From Acinetobacter sp. S54 (GTDB lineage Bacteria > Pseudomonadota > Gammaproteobacteria > Pseudomonadales > Moraxellaceae): a DNA stretch of 64,000 bases. Both the position numbers and the translations under genes were made by a program. Each line of letters opens with the position of its first letter. Within the stretch, counting starts at the first letter, position 1. The stretch covers positions 248,001 through 312,000 of the forward strand of contig NZ_JACVUI010000001.1 of the NCBI RefSeq assembly GCF_016624945.1, in the 5' to 3' direction. Positions 17,524-26,039 of the stretch are shown here, piece by piece. The notes below the pieces were generated by a model, which saw only the letters and a program-made list of their open reading frames with translations, was not told where the DNA came from and did not search any database.

Positions 17524-20500
17524 ATCAAAAATAGACTTTCCTTCTGCGCAAAGTCTATTTGATCGCATCATTCAATTTTCTATTCGTCATGCAATTTGGA
17601 TCATGTTATTTACCCTGACATGGATTGCGGTGGGATTTTATAGCTATCAAAAATTATCCATTGATGCTGTGCCAGATATTACGAATGTGCAAGTACAGAT
17701 TAACTCTCAGGCCACTGGTTTTACCGCAGCAGAAGTTGAGCAACGGATTACTTACCCGATTGAAAATGCGATGGGAGGAATCCCCAATCTGGAGCAAACC
17801 CGTTCTATTTCGCGTTATGGTTTATCTCAGGTCACTATTATTTTTAAAGATGGCACAGACATTTACTGGGCGAGACAACTGATTAATCAACGTTTGCAGG
17901 AAGTACAACGTGCCTTGCCGAATGACATTGATCCGCAAATGTCGCCGATTTCTACAGGATTGGGGGAAATTTATCAATGGGTGATTAAAGCCCAGCCAAA
18001 TGCGAGAAAAGCCGATGGTCATACTTATACGGCAATGGATTTACGTGAGATTCAGGACTGGATTGTACGTCCACAATTACAACGGGTGGCAGGAGTAGCT
18101 GAGGTAAATAGTATTGGTGGCTATAATAAAACCTATATTGTTTCTCCAGATTTAAAGCGTTTTCAGCAATTACAGATTCCTGTCACAGATTTACAAAGGG
18201 CTTTAACTGAAAATAATGAAAATCGTGGTGCAGGCTTTCTAGAACAAAATGGTCAGCAATTGACCGTTCGTGTGCCAGGAACCTTAAATACGATTCAGGA
18301 CATTGAAAATGTCATGCTGAGTCAAAAAAATGGTCTACCAATTCGTGTGGCAGATATAGCCACCGTCTCTATTGGGCATGATCTTAGAACAGGTGGAGCC
18401 ACCTATAACGGTGAAGAAACGGTACTTGGTATTGCCATGATGATGATGGGGGAAAACAGTAAGACTGTTGCTCAGGCCCTCGATGATAAGATGCAAGAAA
18501 TAAAGCGTTCCTTACCCACAGGAGTCGTCATTGAAACAGTGTATAACCGTAGTTCGCTGGTCGATAAAGCCATTCAAACGGTGGCCAAGAACCTGATCGA
18601 AGGCGCAATTCTGGTCATTGTGATCCTGTTTGTCTTTTTAGGTAATTTTAGGGCAGCGTTGATTACCGCTTGTATTATTCCATTATCGATGTTGTTCACC
18701 ATTACAGGAATGGCGGAGCAGAATATCAGTGCCAATTTGATGAGTTTAGGTGCACTGGATTTCGGCATTATTGTCGATGGTGCGGTGGTGATTGTAGAAA
18801 ACTGTATACGTCGTTTGGCGGAAGCCCAACATGTCAAAGGCAGGCTACTAACACGTCAAGAACGGTTTATTGAAGTTTTTAAGGCAGCTAAGCAAGCACG
18901 TCGACCGCTGATTTTCGGTCAATTAATTATTATGGTGGTATATCTGCCTATTTTTGCACTTTCTGGTGTAGAAGCCAAAATGTTCCATCCAATGGCAATG
19001 GCAGTGGTTCTGGCATTGATCGGTGCAATGATTTTATCCGTAACGTTTGTTCCGGCAGCAGTGGCGCTATGGGTAACAGGTGAAGTTAAAGAAAAAGAAA
19101 GTCGTTGGATGGAGATTTTAAAGTACAAATATGCCGATGTACTTAATCTGGCTTATCAGTTCAAATATGTGGTTGTTGCCTTAGCAATGGGCATTTTGGT
19201 TATAAGCGCTGCTATTTTTACACGAGTAGGTAGTGAGTTTGCACCCCAATTAAGCGAAGGAGATTTTGCGCTACAACTGATGCGCGCACCTAGTACAGGT
19301 ATTGAAGAATCGTTGAAAATACAGGAACAGGTCGAGAAACAACTGCTTCAAAATTTTCCTGAGGTAAAAGCAATATTTGCCAGAACAGGAACGGCTGAAG
19401 TTGCAACTGATGTCATGCCACCTAATATTTCTGATGCGATCATCTTGCTTAAACCGCGTGAACAATGGCCAAAATCCACAGAAAATATCGATGAACTACG
19501 TAGCCGGATGGTGGCTTATGTTGAACATATTCCTGGTAATAATAGTGAGTTTTCACAACCGATTGAACTGCGCTTTAATGAGCTGATTTCAGGCATACGC
19601 AGTGACATTGGTGTGAAGGTCTTTGGCGATGATTTACAAGTTTTGAGCCAGGAAGCTGAGAAAATTGCACAAAAGCTGAGAACGATTGAGGGTGCCAGCG
19701 AAGTGAAGGTTGAACAAACCGAGGGTTTGCCTTTGCTAAATATCAATATTGATCACGCATTGGCGGCACAGTATGGCTTATCTGTTAAATCCATTCAGGA
19801 TCTAGTGGCGACAAGTATGGGTGGACAGTCTGTTGGGCAGATTTTGCAAGGGGATCGCCGTTTTGATTTTGTGATTCGTTTAAGCGATGAGATGCGTACA
19901 CCCCAGCAATTGGCACAATTAGCTATTCAACTTCCGAATGGTGGGTTAATTCAATTACAGGATATTGCTAAAGTTGAAAATATTCTGGGATTAGCTCAGG
20001 TAAGTCGTGAAAATGGTAAGCGTCGCGTGGTGGTCACGGCTAATGTGCGTGATCGTGATTTAGGTTCTTTTGTTAAAGAGATGCAAATAGAATTGGCACA
20101 GCAAAAACTACCAAGTGGTTATTGGTTAGGTTTTGATGGACAGTTTGAAAATCTGGCATCTGCCAAGGCACGAATGCAGATTGTAATACCTTTGGCCTTG
20201 ATCATGATCTTTGTATTGCTGATGGCGGTGTTCCATAATTTTAAAGACAGTTTACTGGTTTTTAGCGGAGTACCTTTTGCTTTGTCAGGTGGATTAATAG
20301 CCTTGTGGTTACGTGATATTCCCTTATCTATGTCAGCTGGGGTTGGTTTTATTGCCCTCTCAGGTGTTGCGGTTTTAAATGGTCTAGTCATGTTGACCTT
20401 TATCAAAGAATTGCGTCAACAATATGATGCTGCATCAGCAACTTGGCGGGGTGCAGTATTGCGATTGCGTCCTGTACTGATGACTGCATGTGTGGCTTCA

Positions 20501-20686
20501 TTAGGTTTTATTCCAATGGCTTTAGCCACAGGAACAGGAGCTGAAGTACAACGACCTTTGGCAACGGTCGTCATTGGTGGCATTATTTCTTCAACTTTAT
20601 TGACATTGATCTTATTGCCTGTGGTTTATCGCTGGATTAATGAATCTGCAAACTCTTTGCAGCCAAAACCTGATCTGCCACACTGA
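17513..20686 (+). CDS. czcA: Heavy-metal RND permease CzcA
   Basis: 1057 aa proton-driven RND transporter with 12 membrane segments and two large periplasmic loops. The transmembrane-4 motif DFGIIVDGAVVIVEN (residues 416-430) matches the HME1 (Zn, Co, Cd) signature rather than the Cu/Ag type. Family features near the N-terminus include DAVPDITNVQVQINSQA and EVEQRITYPIENAMGG. It exports divalent metal through the CzcB/CzcC conduit. It overlaps the end of czcB and is followed by a 116-nt gap containing a 13-bp inverted repeat before czcD. Exact metal range cannot be read from sequence; Zn/Cd/Co is the family expectation. Confidence 0.94.
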   Translation: MDTKSKIDFPSAQSLFDRIIQFSIRHAIWIMLFTLTWIAVGFYSYQKLSIDAVPDITNVQVQINSQATGFTAAEVEQRITYPIENAMGGIPNLEQTRSISRYGLSQVTIIFKDGTDIYWARQLINQRLQEVQRALPNDIDPQMSPISTGLGEIYQWVIKAQPNARKADGHTYTAMDLREIQDWIVRPQLQRVAGVAEVNSIGGYNKTYIVSPDLKRFQQLQIPVTDLQRALTENNENRGAGFLEQNGQQLTVRVPGTLNTIQDIENVMLSQKNGLPIRVADIATVSIGHDLRTGGATYNGEETVLGIAMMMMGENSKTVAQALDDKMQEIKRSLPTGVVIETVYNRSSLVDKAIQTVAKNLIEGAILVIVILFVFLGNFRAALITACIIPLSMLFTITGMAEQNISANLMSLGALDFGIIVDGAVVIVENCIRRLAEAQHVKGRLLTRQERFIEVFKAAKQARRPLIFGQLIIMVVYLPIFALSGVEAKMFHPMAMAVVLALIGAMILSVTFVPAAVALWVTGEVKEKESRWMEILKYKYADVLNLAYQFKYVVVALAMGILVISAAIFTRVGSEFAPQLSEGDFALQLMRAPSTGIEESLKIQEQVEKQLLQNFPEVKAIFARTGTAEVATDVMPPNISDAIILLKPREQWPKSTENIDELRSRMVAYVEHIPGNNSEFSQPIELRFNELISGIRSDIGVKVFGDDLQVLSQEAEKIAQKLRTIEGASEVKVEQTEGLPLLNINIDHALAAQYGLSVKSIQDLVATSMGGQSVGQILQGDRRFDFVIRLSDEMRTPQQLAQLAIQLPNGGLIQLQDIAKVENILGLAQVSRENGKRRVVVTANVRDRDLGSFVKEMQIELAQQKLPSGYWLGFDGQFENLASAKARMQIVIPLALIMIFVLLMAVFHNFKDSLLVFSGVPFALSGGLIALWLRDIPLSMSAGVGFIALSGVAVLNGLVMLTFIKELRQQYDAASATWRGAVLRLRPVLMTACVASLGFIPMALATGTGAEVQRPLATVVIGGIISSTLLTLILLPVVYRWINESANSLQPKPDLPH

Positions 20687-20704
20687 AAAAAGTTTTAACT
20701 AAAT

Positions 20705-20745
20705 TGTGCTATCTTCATGCACAAGTGATGCCTGAAGATAGCACA
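20705..20745. repeat. 13-bp perfect inverted repeat between czcA and czcD
   Basis: TGTGCTATCTTCA (20705-20717) is the exact complement of TGAAGATAGCACA (20733-20745), with a 15-nt loop. No T-run follows on the plus strand, so it is not a standard terminator. It could be an mRNA-stabilising or processing stem, an attenuator, or a protein-binding site. Confidence 0.6.
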
Positions 20746-20802
20746 TTAAAAAATAACAGGCTGCACTCAGAGTGGAGCATTTTGAAAAATAAGGAGTGAC
20801 GC

Positions 20803-21750
20803 ATGAGTGAACATCATGGGCATGACCATAGTCATGCCGTCGTGACGGAAGAAAATGCAAAAAAACTCACCATTGCTCTGGCACTGACGATCACATTTTT
20901 GATCGTTGAAGTAATAGCAGGGTTTATCACTCAAAGTCTGGCGTTATTGTCTGATGCTGCGCATATGTTTACTGATGCTGCTGCACTTGCTATTGCATTG
21001 GCTGCCATCAAAGTGGCTAAACGACCTGCCGACGATAAACGTACCTTTGGCTATCAGCGTTTTGAAATCTTAGCTGCATTATTTAATGCTTCTATGCTGT
21101 TTATGGTAGCAATTTATATTTTATTTGAAGCTTATCAGCGTTTTACTCATCCGCCCGAAATCCAGAGTGTGGGGATGATGATAGTGGCAATCATTGGGCT
21201 AATCATTAACTTGATTTCTATGAAAATTTTAGTGTCCAGTGCGCAAGATAGTCTAAATGTTAAAGGTGCTTATCTGGAAGTTTTAAGTGATGCTCTGGGT
21301 TCGGTGGGGGTGATCATTGGGGCTATTATTATCTACTTTACCCAATGGTATTGGGTCGATACGATTATTGCGGTTTTGATTGGGTTTTGGGTACTACCAA
21401 GAACATGGATATTATTGAAACAAAGTATCAATATTTTGCTGGAAGGTGTACCAGAGGAAATTGATATTGAACAATTACGCAATGATTTATTAGCGCTGGA
21501 GGGTGTAGAAAGTATTCACCAACTAAAGGTTTGGGCGATTACTTCAAAGAATGTTCATCTCACCGTACACTTATTTGCACCGCAAGCAGATCGTAATCAA
21601 CTATATCGTAATGCCTATGAAATGCTATCGCATCAACACGGAATTTCTGAAATTACCTTACAGATTGAAGAAGATGAGTGTATTGTGCATGAGCATGAAG
21701 ATAGTACGGGCCATCATCATAAACATGAAACCCAGAGCCATTCACATTAA
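20803..21750 (+). CDS. czcD: Cation diffusion facilitator CzcD
   Basis: 315 aa CDF-family Zn/Co/Cd:proton antiporter of the inner membrane. It has six membrane segments (about residues 22-205) and a C-terminal cytosolic domain. Histidine clusters stand at both ends (HHGHDHSHA at the N-terminus, HHHKHETQSHSH at the C-terminus). The transport-site residues are in LSDAAHMFTDA (TM2) and EVLSDALGS (TM5). It moves cytosolic metal to the periplasm, complementing CzcCBA, which exports onward. A strong AAGGAG ribosome site precedes the ATG. It probably belongs to the czc operon, possibly modulated by the stem upstream. Confidence 0.93.
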   Translation: MSEHHGHDHSHAVVTEENAKKLTIALALTITFLIVEVIAGFITQSLALLSDAAHMFTDAAALAIALAAIKVAKRPADDKRTFGYQRFEILAALFNASMLFMVAIYILFEAYQRFTHPPEIQSVGMMIVAIIGLIINLISMKILVSSAQDSLNVKGAYLEVLSDALGSVGVIIGAIIIYFTQWYWVDTIIAVLIGFWVLPRTWILLKQSINILLEGVPEEIDIEQLRNDLLALEGVESIHQLKVWAITSKNVHLTVHLFAPQADRNQLYRNAYEMLSHQHGISEITLQIEEDECIVHEHEDSTGHHHKHETQSHSH

Positions 21751-21759
21751 AATGGCTCT
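21734..21759. repeat. Hairpin across the czcD stop codon
   Basis: AGAGCCATT (21734-21742) pairs with AATGGCTCT (21751-21759), with the TAA stop in the loop. No U-tract follows in either direction, so at best it is a weak shared terminator for the convergent genes. Confidence 0.45.
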
Positions 21760-21783
21760 TAAGCTATCTTAGCCAAAATTGAA

Positions 21784-22122
21784 TTAAATTTGCCACTCGT
21801 GATGGCATTCGCGGCATTTCCAGTTTTTTTGCGATTGCATGAATGCCTGCATACTGAGTTTAAAGTTAGGCAGATCACGCCAGAACATGAGGCCTGCACC
21901 TGCCGCAACCACGAAAACGACCACAGTTGCAATCTGTAGTTTTGGGCCTGCACCGCTACCAAAAATCCACATGCCAATACTCATCAGCACTAGAAATAAT
22001 AAAATGAAAATAGCAGGCAGTAAAATCACTAAACTTTTGGGAATCACTGGACGAGCCGAAGTTCCACCTTGCCCGACAGGCATAATTTTAACACTTTGAC
22101 ATTTTGGGCAACGGTACTGCAT
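21784..22122 (-). CDS. Zinc-ribbon membrane protein of unknown function
   Basis: 112 aa. An N-terminal CPKC and a C-terminal CREC pair would together form a four-Cys zinc ribbon folded across the protein. Two hydrophobic segments lie between (LVILLPAIFILLFLVLMSIG and IATVVVFVVAAGAGLMF). The polarity suggests both ends are cytosolic. The ATG at 22122 has GGAG at good spacing. It is convergent with czcD and next to the tRNA pair. I do not recognise a named family. The proximity to czc may be coincidental; zinc here is likely structural. Confidence 0.7.
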   Translation of the reverse strand: MQYRCPKCQSVKIMPVGQGGTSARPVIPKSLVILLPAIFILLFLVLMSIGMWIFGSGAGPKLQIATVVVFVVAAGAGLMFWRDLPNFKLSMQAFMQSQKNWKCRECHHEWQI

Positions 22123-22182
22123 AAATGCTCCAGAATCCTATTTTTCTCTATTTTAACCAAGAGTTGCTAAAATAAAAATAAT

Positions 22183-22213
22183 AAAAAAGCCGCTGTCTGT
22201 GCAGCGGCTTTTT
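22183..22213 (-). terminator. Terminator of the tRNA transcript
   Basis: AAAAAAGCCGCTG (22183-22195) pairs with CAGCGGCTTTTT (22202-22213). It lies 8 nt beyond the 3' end of tRNA-Glu in the direction of transcription. Confidence 0.9.
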
Positions 22214-22220
22214 AGAAATT

Positions 22221-22296
22221 TGGCGTCCCTACGGGGATTCGAACCCCGGTTACCGCCGTGAAAGGGCGATGTCCTAGGCCTCTAGACGATAGGGAC
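22221..22296 (-). tRNA. tRNA-Glu (anticodon TTC)
   Basis: 76 nt with encoded CCA. The acceptor arms GTCCCTA/TAGGGAC pair fully. The D-arm contains CTAGAGGCC, the anticodon loop CCTTTCACG gives TTC, and the T-loop is GTTCGAATC. It is nearly identical to E. coli tRNA-Glu and is transcribed after tRNA-Ala, downstream of gltX, the gene for its own synthetase. Confidence 0.97.
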
Positions 22297-22321
22297 TTAT
22301 GAGGCAACACACTCTGAGATC

Positions 22322-22397
22322 TGGTGGAGCCAAGCGGGATCGAACCGCTGACCTCTACAATGCCATTGTAGCGCTCTACCAACTGAGCTATGACCCC
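22322..22397 (-). tRNA. tRNA-Ala (anticodon GGC)
   Basis: 76 nt with encoded CCA. The anticodon arm CTACAATGGCATTGTAG places GGC in the loop. The D-arm AGCTCAGTTGGTAGAGC and T-arm with GGTTCGATCCC are canonical. First of the two tRNAs in the transcript. Confidence 0.97.
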
Positions 22398-22413
22398 AGT
22401 CTGTGTGAGCGCC

Positions 22414-22442
22414 ATATTAGGGGTATTGTGTGAATGCGTCAA
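22414..22442 (-). promoter_or_regulatory. Strong sigma-70 promoter of the tRNA-Ala/tRNA-Glu unit
   Basis: On the minus strand TTGACG (22442-22437) and TAATAT (22419-22414) are separated by exactly 17 bp. The -10 is followed by GGCGC, a GC-rich discriminator typical of stringently controlled stable-RNA promoters. It lies directly after the gltX stop codon and starts about 10 nt before mature tRNA-Ala. Confidence 0.75.
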
Positions 22443-22454
22443 TAAAAAAATTAA

Positions 22455-23966
22455 TTATGCTTCATCAACTGCATCATTTTTCGGCAATTTTAATGATTCA
22501 TTGAGCTTTTCCCAAACTTTGAGCTCTTTTTTACTTGGTGCCCCCACAATTTCAAGAGCGCGACGTAAACGAGCAAAGGTTAAATCTGGTCCAATCGTAA
22601 CCATAGATTGCATGACAGGAGTTGAACTGGTTGAACCTGCAATCGCAATAAAGAATGCGGGCATAAAGTCACGTAATTTAACGTCCATTTGATTGGCCAA
22701 ATCCATCAAAATCTGGCTAACCGTGTCATTATTCCACGCGAATTGGCTCTCTAGACGCCAGATGGCAAACTGAAGACTTTGGCGGACTTGTTCTTGCGTC
22801 AGTTTTTTGCTCTCAAACATCTCTGCCGTAATATTTGGCATATGATTGAAATAAAAACCAGCCCAATTTACCGCCTCTGAAAGTAAATGAATCCGTGGTT
22901 GAATTGCAGCAGCAATGTCTTCTAGCATTTTGCGATCATTTTTCCACGCTAATAAGCGATCAAGCAGTTGTCCCGGAGTGAGGGATTTAATCCATTGACC
23001 ATTGAGCCAGTTAAGTTTTTCTACATCAAAAATAGGTCCGCCCAAAGACACACGTTGAATATCAAAATGTTTGATCATTTCATCTAAAGTAAAAACTTCA
23101 CGTTCATCTGGCATTGACCAGCCCATACGTCCCAAATAGTTAAGCAAGGCTTCTGGCAATACGCCGATATCACGATAATAATTAATCGAGGTCGGATTTT
23201 TACGTTTGGATAATTTGGATTTGTCAGGATTGCGCAGTAATGGCATGTGACAAAGTACTGGCATTTCCCAACCGAAATATTGATATAACAATTGATGTTT
23301 TGGTGCCGATGGCAACCATTCTTCACCCCTTAATACATGGGTAATTTCCATCAAATGGTCATCGACGACATTGGCCAGATGATAGGTCGGTAAACCATCA
23401 GTTTTTAGTAGGACTTGCATATCTACCTGTGCCCATGGAATTTCCACTTCGCCACGTAATAAGTCATTGAAACGACAAATACCGTCTTCAGGCACTTTCA
23501 TGCGAATAACGTGCGGTTCTCCTGCTGCCAGACGGCTTGCAACTTCTTCTTGCGAAAGTTTTAAACCACGACCATCATATTTTGGTGTTTCGCCACGCGC
23601 CATTTGTTCTGCGCGCATTTGATCGAGTTCTTCTGCTGTAGCAAAACAATAAAAAGCATGACCTTTTTCAATCAGATCCAATGCATATTGCTTATAAATT
23701 CCCATCCGTTCTGATTGGCGATAGGGTGCATGTGGACCACCAATATCTGGACCTTCAGCCCAATTCAAGCCTAACCAGCGTAGAGAGTCCAAAATCATTT
23801 TTTCTGATTCGGGAGTAGAACGAAGCTGATCGGTATCTTCAATACGTAGAATAAATTCGCCACCATGTTGTTTAGCAAAACAAAGATTAAACAAGGCAAT
23901 ATATGCGGTTCCCACATGTGGAAAACCTGTAGGAGATGGGGCAATACGCGTACGAACTTTCATCAT
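22455..23966 (-). CDS. gltX: Glutamyl-tRNA synthetase
   Basis: 503 aa class I aminoacyl-tRNA synthetase. The HIGH-type motif is [11 protein letters not shown] at the N-terminus and the KMSKS-type motif is KLSKRKN near residue 250. The catalytic domain carries RIEDTD and the [11 protein letters not shown] segment, and a C-terminal anticodon-binding helical domain follows. It charges tRNA-Glu with glutamate in the cytosol. The gene reads into tRNA-Ala and tRNA-Glu without an intervening terminator, so read-through may add to their expression. The start is the first (23966) or second (23963) of two tandem ATGs; [13 protein letters not shown] is the usual family start. Confidence 0.96.
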   Translation of the reverse strand: MMKVRTRIAPSPTGFPHVGTAYIALFNLCFAKQHGGEFILRIEDTDQLRSTPESEKMILDSLRWLGLNWAEGPDIGGPHAPYRQSERMGIYKQYALDLIEKGHAFYCFATAEELDQMRAEQMARGETPKYDGRGLKLSQEEVASRLAAGEPHVIRMKVPEDGICRFNDLLRGEVEIPWAQVDMQVLLKTDGLPTYHLANVVDDHLMEITHVLRGEEWLPSAPKHQLLYQYFGWEMPVLCHMPLLRNPDKSKLSKRKNPTSINYYRDIGVLPEALLNYLGRMGWSMPDEREVFTLDEMIKHFDIQRVSLGGPIFDVEKLNWLNGQWIKSLTPGQLLDRLLAWKNDRKMLEDIAAAIQPRIHLLSEAVNWAGFYFNHMPNITAEMFESKKLTQEQVRQSLQFAIWRLESQFAWNNDTVSQILMDLANQMDVKLRDFMPAFFIAIAGSTSSTPVMQSMVTIGPDLTFARLRRALEIVGAPSKKELKVWEKLNESLKLPKNDAVDEA

Positions 23967-24008
23967 TTAAAAATAAAATCAAAAAAGGAATTGGGCTTAG
24001 TATAACGG

Positions 24009-24060
24009 AAAAAGTCTGACGTCTTGACCATTATTTAAGTCAAAACTTGCCAGACTTTTT
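24009..24060 (-). terminator. Terminator-like stem downstream of the small exported protein gene
   Basis: AAAAAGTCTG (24009-24018) pairs with CAGACTTTTT (24051-24060), with an inner TTGAC/GTCAA stem (24024-24028, 24039-24043). On the minus strand the T-tract falls at the end, 28 nt after the stop at 24088 and just upstream of gltX. Confidence 0.65.
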
Positions 24061-24087
24061 GTGAATTTTAATCAGCAATACGAAGAA

Positions 24088-24381
24088 TTAAGACGTATGC
24101 GGTTGAAAAAAGGACTGTACAAAACGTGAGAAACGTTGATGTTGAGTTGCAAAGAAATTTTGGCTTGGTGCAACGCGAATGGTGTTTAGCATTTTAAGTT
24201 CATCATCTGTCGTCGGTAACGAGGATAGATTACGTTTTTGTTGATCCAATGCTTTTTCAATCAATACATTTTTTTCACTGGGTTTGATTTGAGTGTCTTT
24301 AATAACTGCGGCAGTGCTTATCTGAGAAAAAAGTCCCAAACTTAAACTTAAACCAATGACTTTAACTAACTGCATCTTCAT
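24088..24381 (-). CDS. Small exported protein of unknown function
   Basis: 97 aa from the ATG at 24381 (MKMQLVKVIGLSLSLGLFSQ), chosen because GGGGGA lies 7-8 nt upstream; longer starts at 24399 and 24426 lack this. A signal peptide is clear (LVKVIGLSLSLGLFSQISTA, cleavage probably after STA). The mature protein is about 75 residues, polar, with no cysteines, and ends QSFFQPHTS. The segment LSSLPTTDDELKMLNTIRVAP has no motif known to me. It is probably periplasmic. Isolated gene with its own terminator, divergent from the sulfate-binding-type gene. Confidence 0.7.
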   Translation of the reverse strand: MKMQLVKVIGLSLSLGLFSQISTAAVIKDTQIKPSEKNVLIEKALDQQKRNLSSLPTTDDELKMLNTIRVAPSQNFFATQHQRFSRFVQSFFQPHTS

Positions 24382-24767
24382 GCAAATATCCCCCAGCATG
24401 TGTCTTTTTTTATCGCTGAACCACAAGTCTACAATAAAATGTAAACTAAAATAATTACTATTCAGCTATAAATATACAATAAAAATGCGTCTTATGTCAC
24501 ACTTTTTACAAAAATATAAAAAATATCAGTCAAGATGTTCCTTCATAGATACTTAATGCTACAACATCCTTCTTTTAACAAATCAATATGGATAAAGCAT
24601 GAAGACATTTTAAAAACGTAAACTTCTTAAATATCAATTTGTATAAAATATAGTGTTATGAAGTTTAGCATAAAATGCGATATGTTTCTGAATATATTGT
24701 ATAAGTATTTGATTGTAAAAATTTTATATTAAAATATAGTGAATAAAAATAATGTTAAGAGAAGGTT
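24382..24767. other. AT-rich intergenic region upstream of the binding-protein gene
   Basis: About 385 bp, very AT-rich, no gene seen. A 12-bp direct repeat TAAAATATAGTG occurs at 24644-24655 and 24730-24741, 86 bp apart (about eight helical turns). It lies within 125 bp of the next start codon and could be a regulator binding pair. Promoters could not be assigned among the many AT-rich hexamers. Confidence 0.5.
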
Positions 24768-25772
24768 ATGAATAAGATTTTATCCACAGTATTACTGGCA
24801 TGGTTGGGGACAAGTGCAAGCGTGGCTTATGCGGCGACTTCTTTTTTAAATGTGTCTTATGATCCAACTCGTGAATTTTATCAGGAATATAATAAAAGCT
24901 TTGGTGAATATTGGAAAAAACGCACGGGACAAGATGTTGATTTTAAACAATCACATGGGGGATCAGGTAAACAGGCACGTGCTGTAATTGACGGGTTGCA
25001 GGCCGATGTTGTGACGTTGGCATTGGCCAATGACATTGATGAAATTGCCAATGCGGGCTTAATTAAAAAAAACTGGCAAAAAGAGTTTCCAAATAATTCA
25101 GCACCTTACACTTCCACCATCGTTTTTTTGGTACGCAAGGGTAATCCTAAGCAAATTAAAGATTGGAATGATTTGACCAAGCCCGGTGTTGAGATTATTA
25201 CGCCGAACCCAAAAACAGGTGGCGCGCCACGTTGGATTTATTTAGCTGCGTGGGGATATGCGCTAAAACAACCTGGTGGCAATGATGCCAAAGCGCGTGA
25301 GTTGGTGAAAAAGCTCTATCACAATGTCAAAGTGCTAGATTCGGGGGCACGTGGTTCCCTGACTACCTTTGCAGAACGCGGCATTGGTGATGTGTTGTTG
25401 TCATGGGAGAACGAAGCTTTACTGGCGACGCAGCAAGGTTTGGGTAAAGATCAATATGAAATTGTTTATCCTTCCATTTCTATTTTAGCCGAACCTTCTG
25501 TCGCGATTGTCGATAAAACCGTAGATAAAGACGGTAACCGTACTTTAGCAAAAGGGTATTTGAATTATTTATATTCACCCCTAGGTCAGGATCTGGCTGC
25601 AAAATACAATTTTAGACCACGTGATGCCAAAGCAGCAGCCAAATATGCGGGCAAGTTTCCAAAAATTAAACTATTCACCATTGGTGATGTGTTTGGCGGA
25701 TGGGCCAAGGCGCAAAAGACTCATTTTGTAAATGGTGCAATTTATGATCAAATTTCGGCTGAGAAACCTTAA
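24768..25772 (+). CDS. sbp: Periplasmic sulfate/thiosulfate-type binding protein
   Basis: 334 aa. Signal peptide [20 protein letters not shown] ending AYA-A, then the Sbp/CysP fold with [28 protein letters not shown] and [12 protein letters not shown]. It would deliver sulfate or a similar oxyanion to an ABC importer. The second binding loop reads [10 protein letters not shown], where E. coli Sbp has, from memory, NPKTSGGARW: the sulfate-contacting Ser is Gly and the following residues shift. Ligand range may therefore differ. No cysT/W/A permease or ATPase genes are nearby, so it is an orphan component ending at its own terminator. Family sure; exact ligand not. Confidence 0.85.
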   Translation: MNKILSTVLLAWLGTSASVAYAATSFLNVSYDPTREFYQEYNKSFGEYWKKRTGQDVDFKQSHGGSGKQARAVIDGLQADVVTLALANDIDEIANAGLIKKNWQKEFPNNSAPYTSTIVFLVRKGNPKQIKDWNDLTKPGVEIITPNPKTGGAPRWIYLAAWGYALKQPGGNDAKARELVKKLYHNVKVLDSGARGSLTTFAERGIGDVLLSWENEALLATQQGLGKDQYEIVYPSISILAEPSVAIVDKTVDKDGNRTLAKGYLNYLYSPLGQDLAAKYNFRPRDAKAAAKYAGKFPKIKLFTIGDVFGGWAKAQKTHFVNGAIYDQISAEKP

Positions 25773-25796
25773 CTTCAAGATGCGATTTGATGTACA

Positions 25797-25835
25797 GAAC
25801 CAATCTGGTTATAGATGATCAGATTGGTTTTTTTA
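25797..25835 (+). terminator. Terminator after the sulfate-binding-type gene
   Basis: AACCAATCTG and CAGATTGGTT pair around a 12-nt loop, followed by a run of seven T. About 25 nt after the stop codon. Confidence 0.85.
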
Positions 25836-26039
25836 TGTGATAAAAATAATTTCCAAAAAAATTAAAACTCTTGATCATAATAAAAAGCAGTGGTTATTGT
25901 TTATTTGGTTCGAACATTGGCAAATAAAATGGTTTTGTCGATGCAAAATAATAATTCCCAACAAAAAGTCGTTTGGAGCTTTATCAAAACAAGGTAATAA
26001 TGTGCAGTTAAATTTTTAGCTTTTAATGATCTTGTCCTT

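Noticed and set aside
14178-21783. czc region as a transferred resistance island
   Set aside because: No integrase, insertion sequence, flanking repeats or visible composition shift; neighbours on both sides are ordinary chromosomal genes.
22221-22397. tRNA pair as an integration site
   Set aside because: No integrase gene or duplicated tRNA 3' end was seen on either side.
22390-22692. 100-codon plus-strand frame opposite gltX and tRNA-Ala
   Set aside because: Shadow of gltX and the tRNA; no start signals.
25837-26019. 60-codon frame upstream of rsmH
   Set aside because: Lys/Asn-rich translation of AT-rich spacer with no convincing ribosome site; mraZ was expected here but the sequence does not resemble it.
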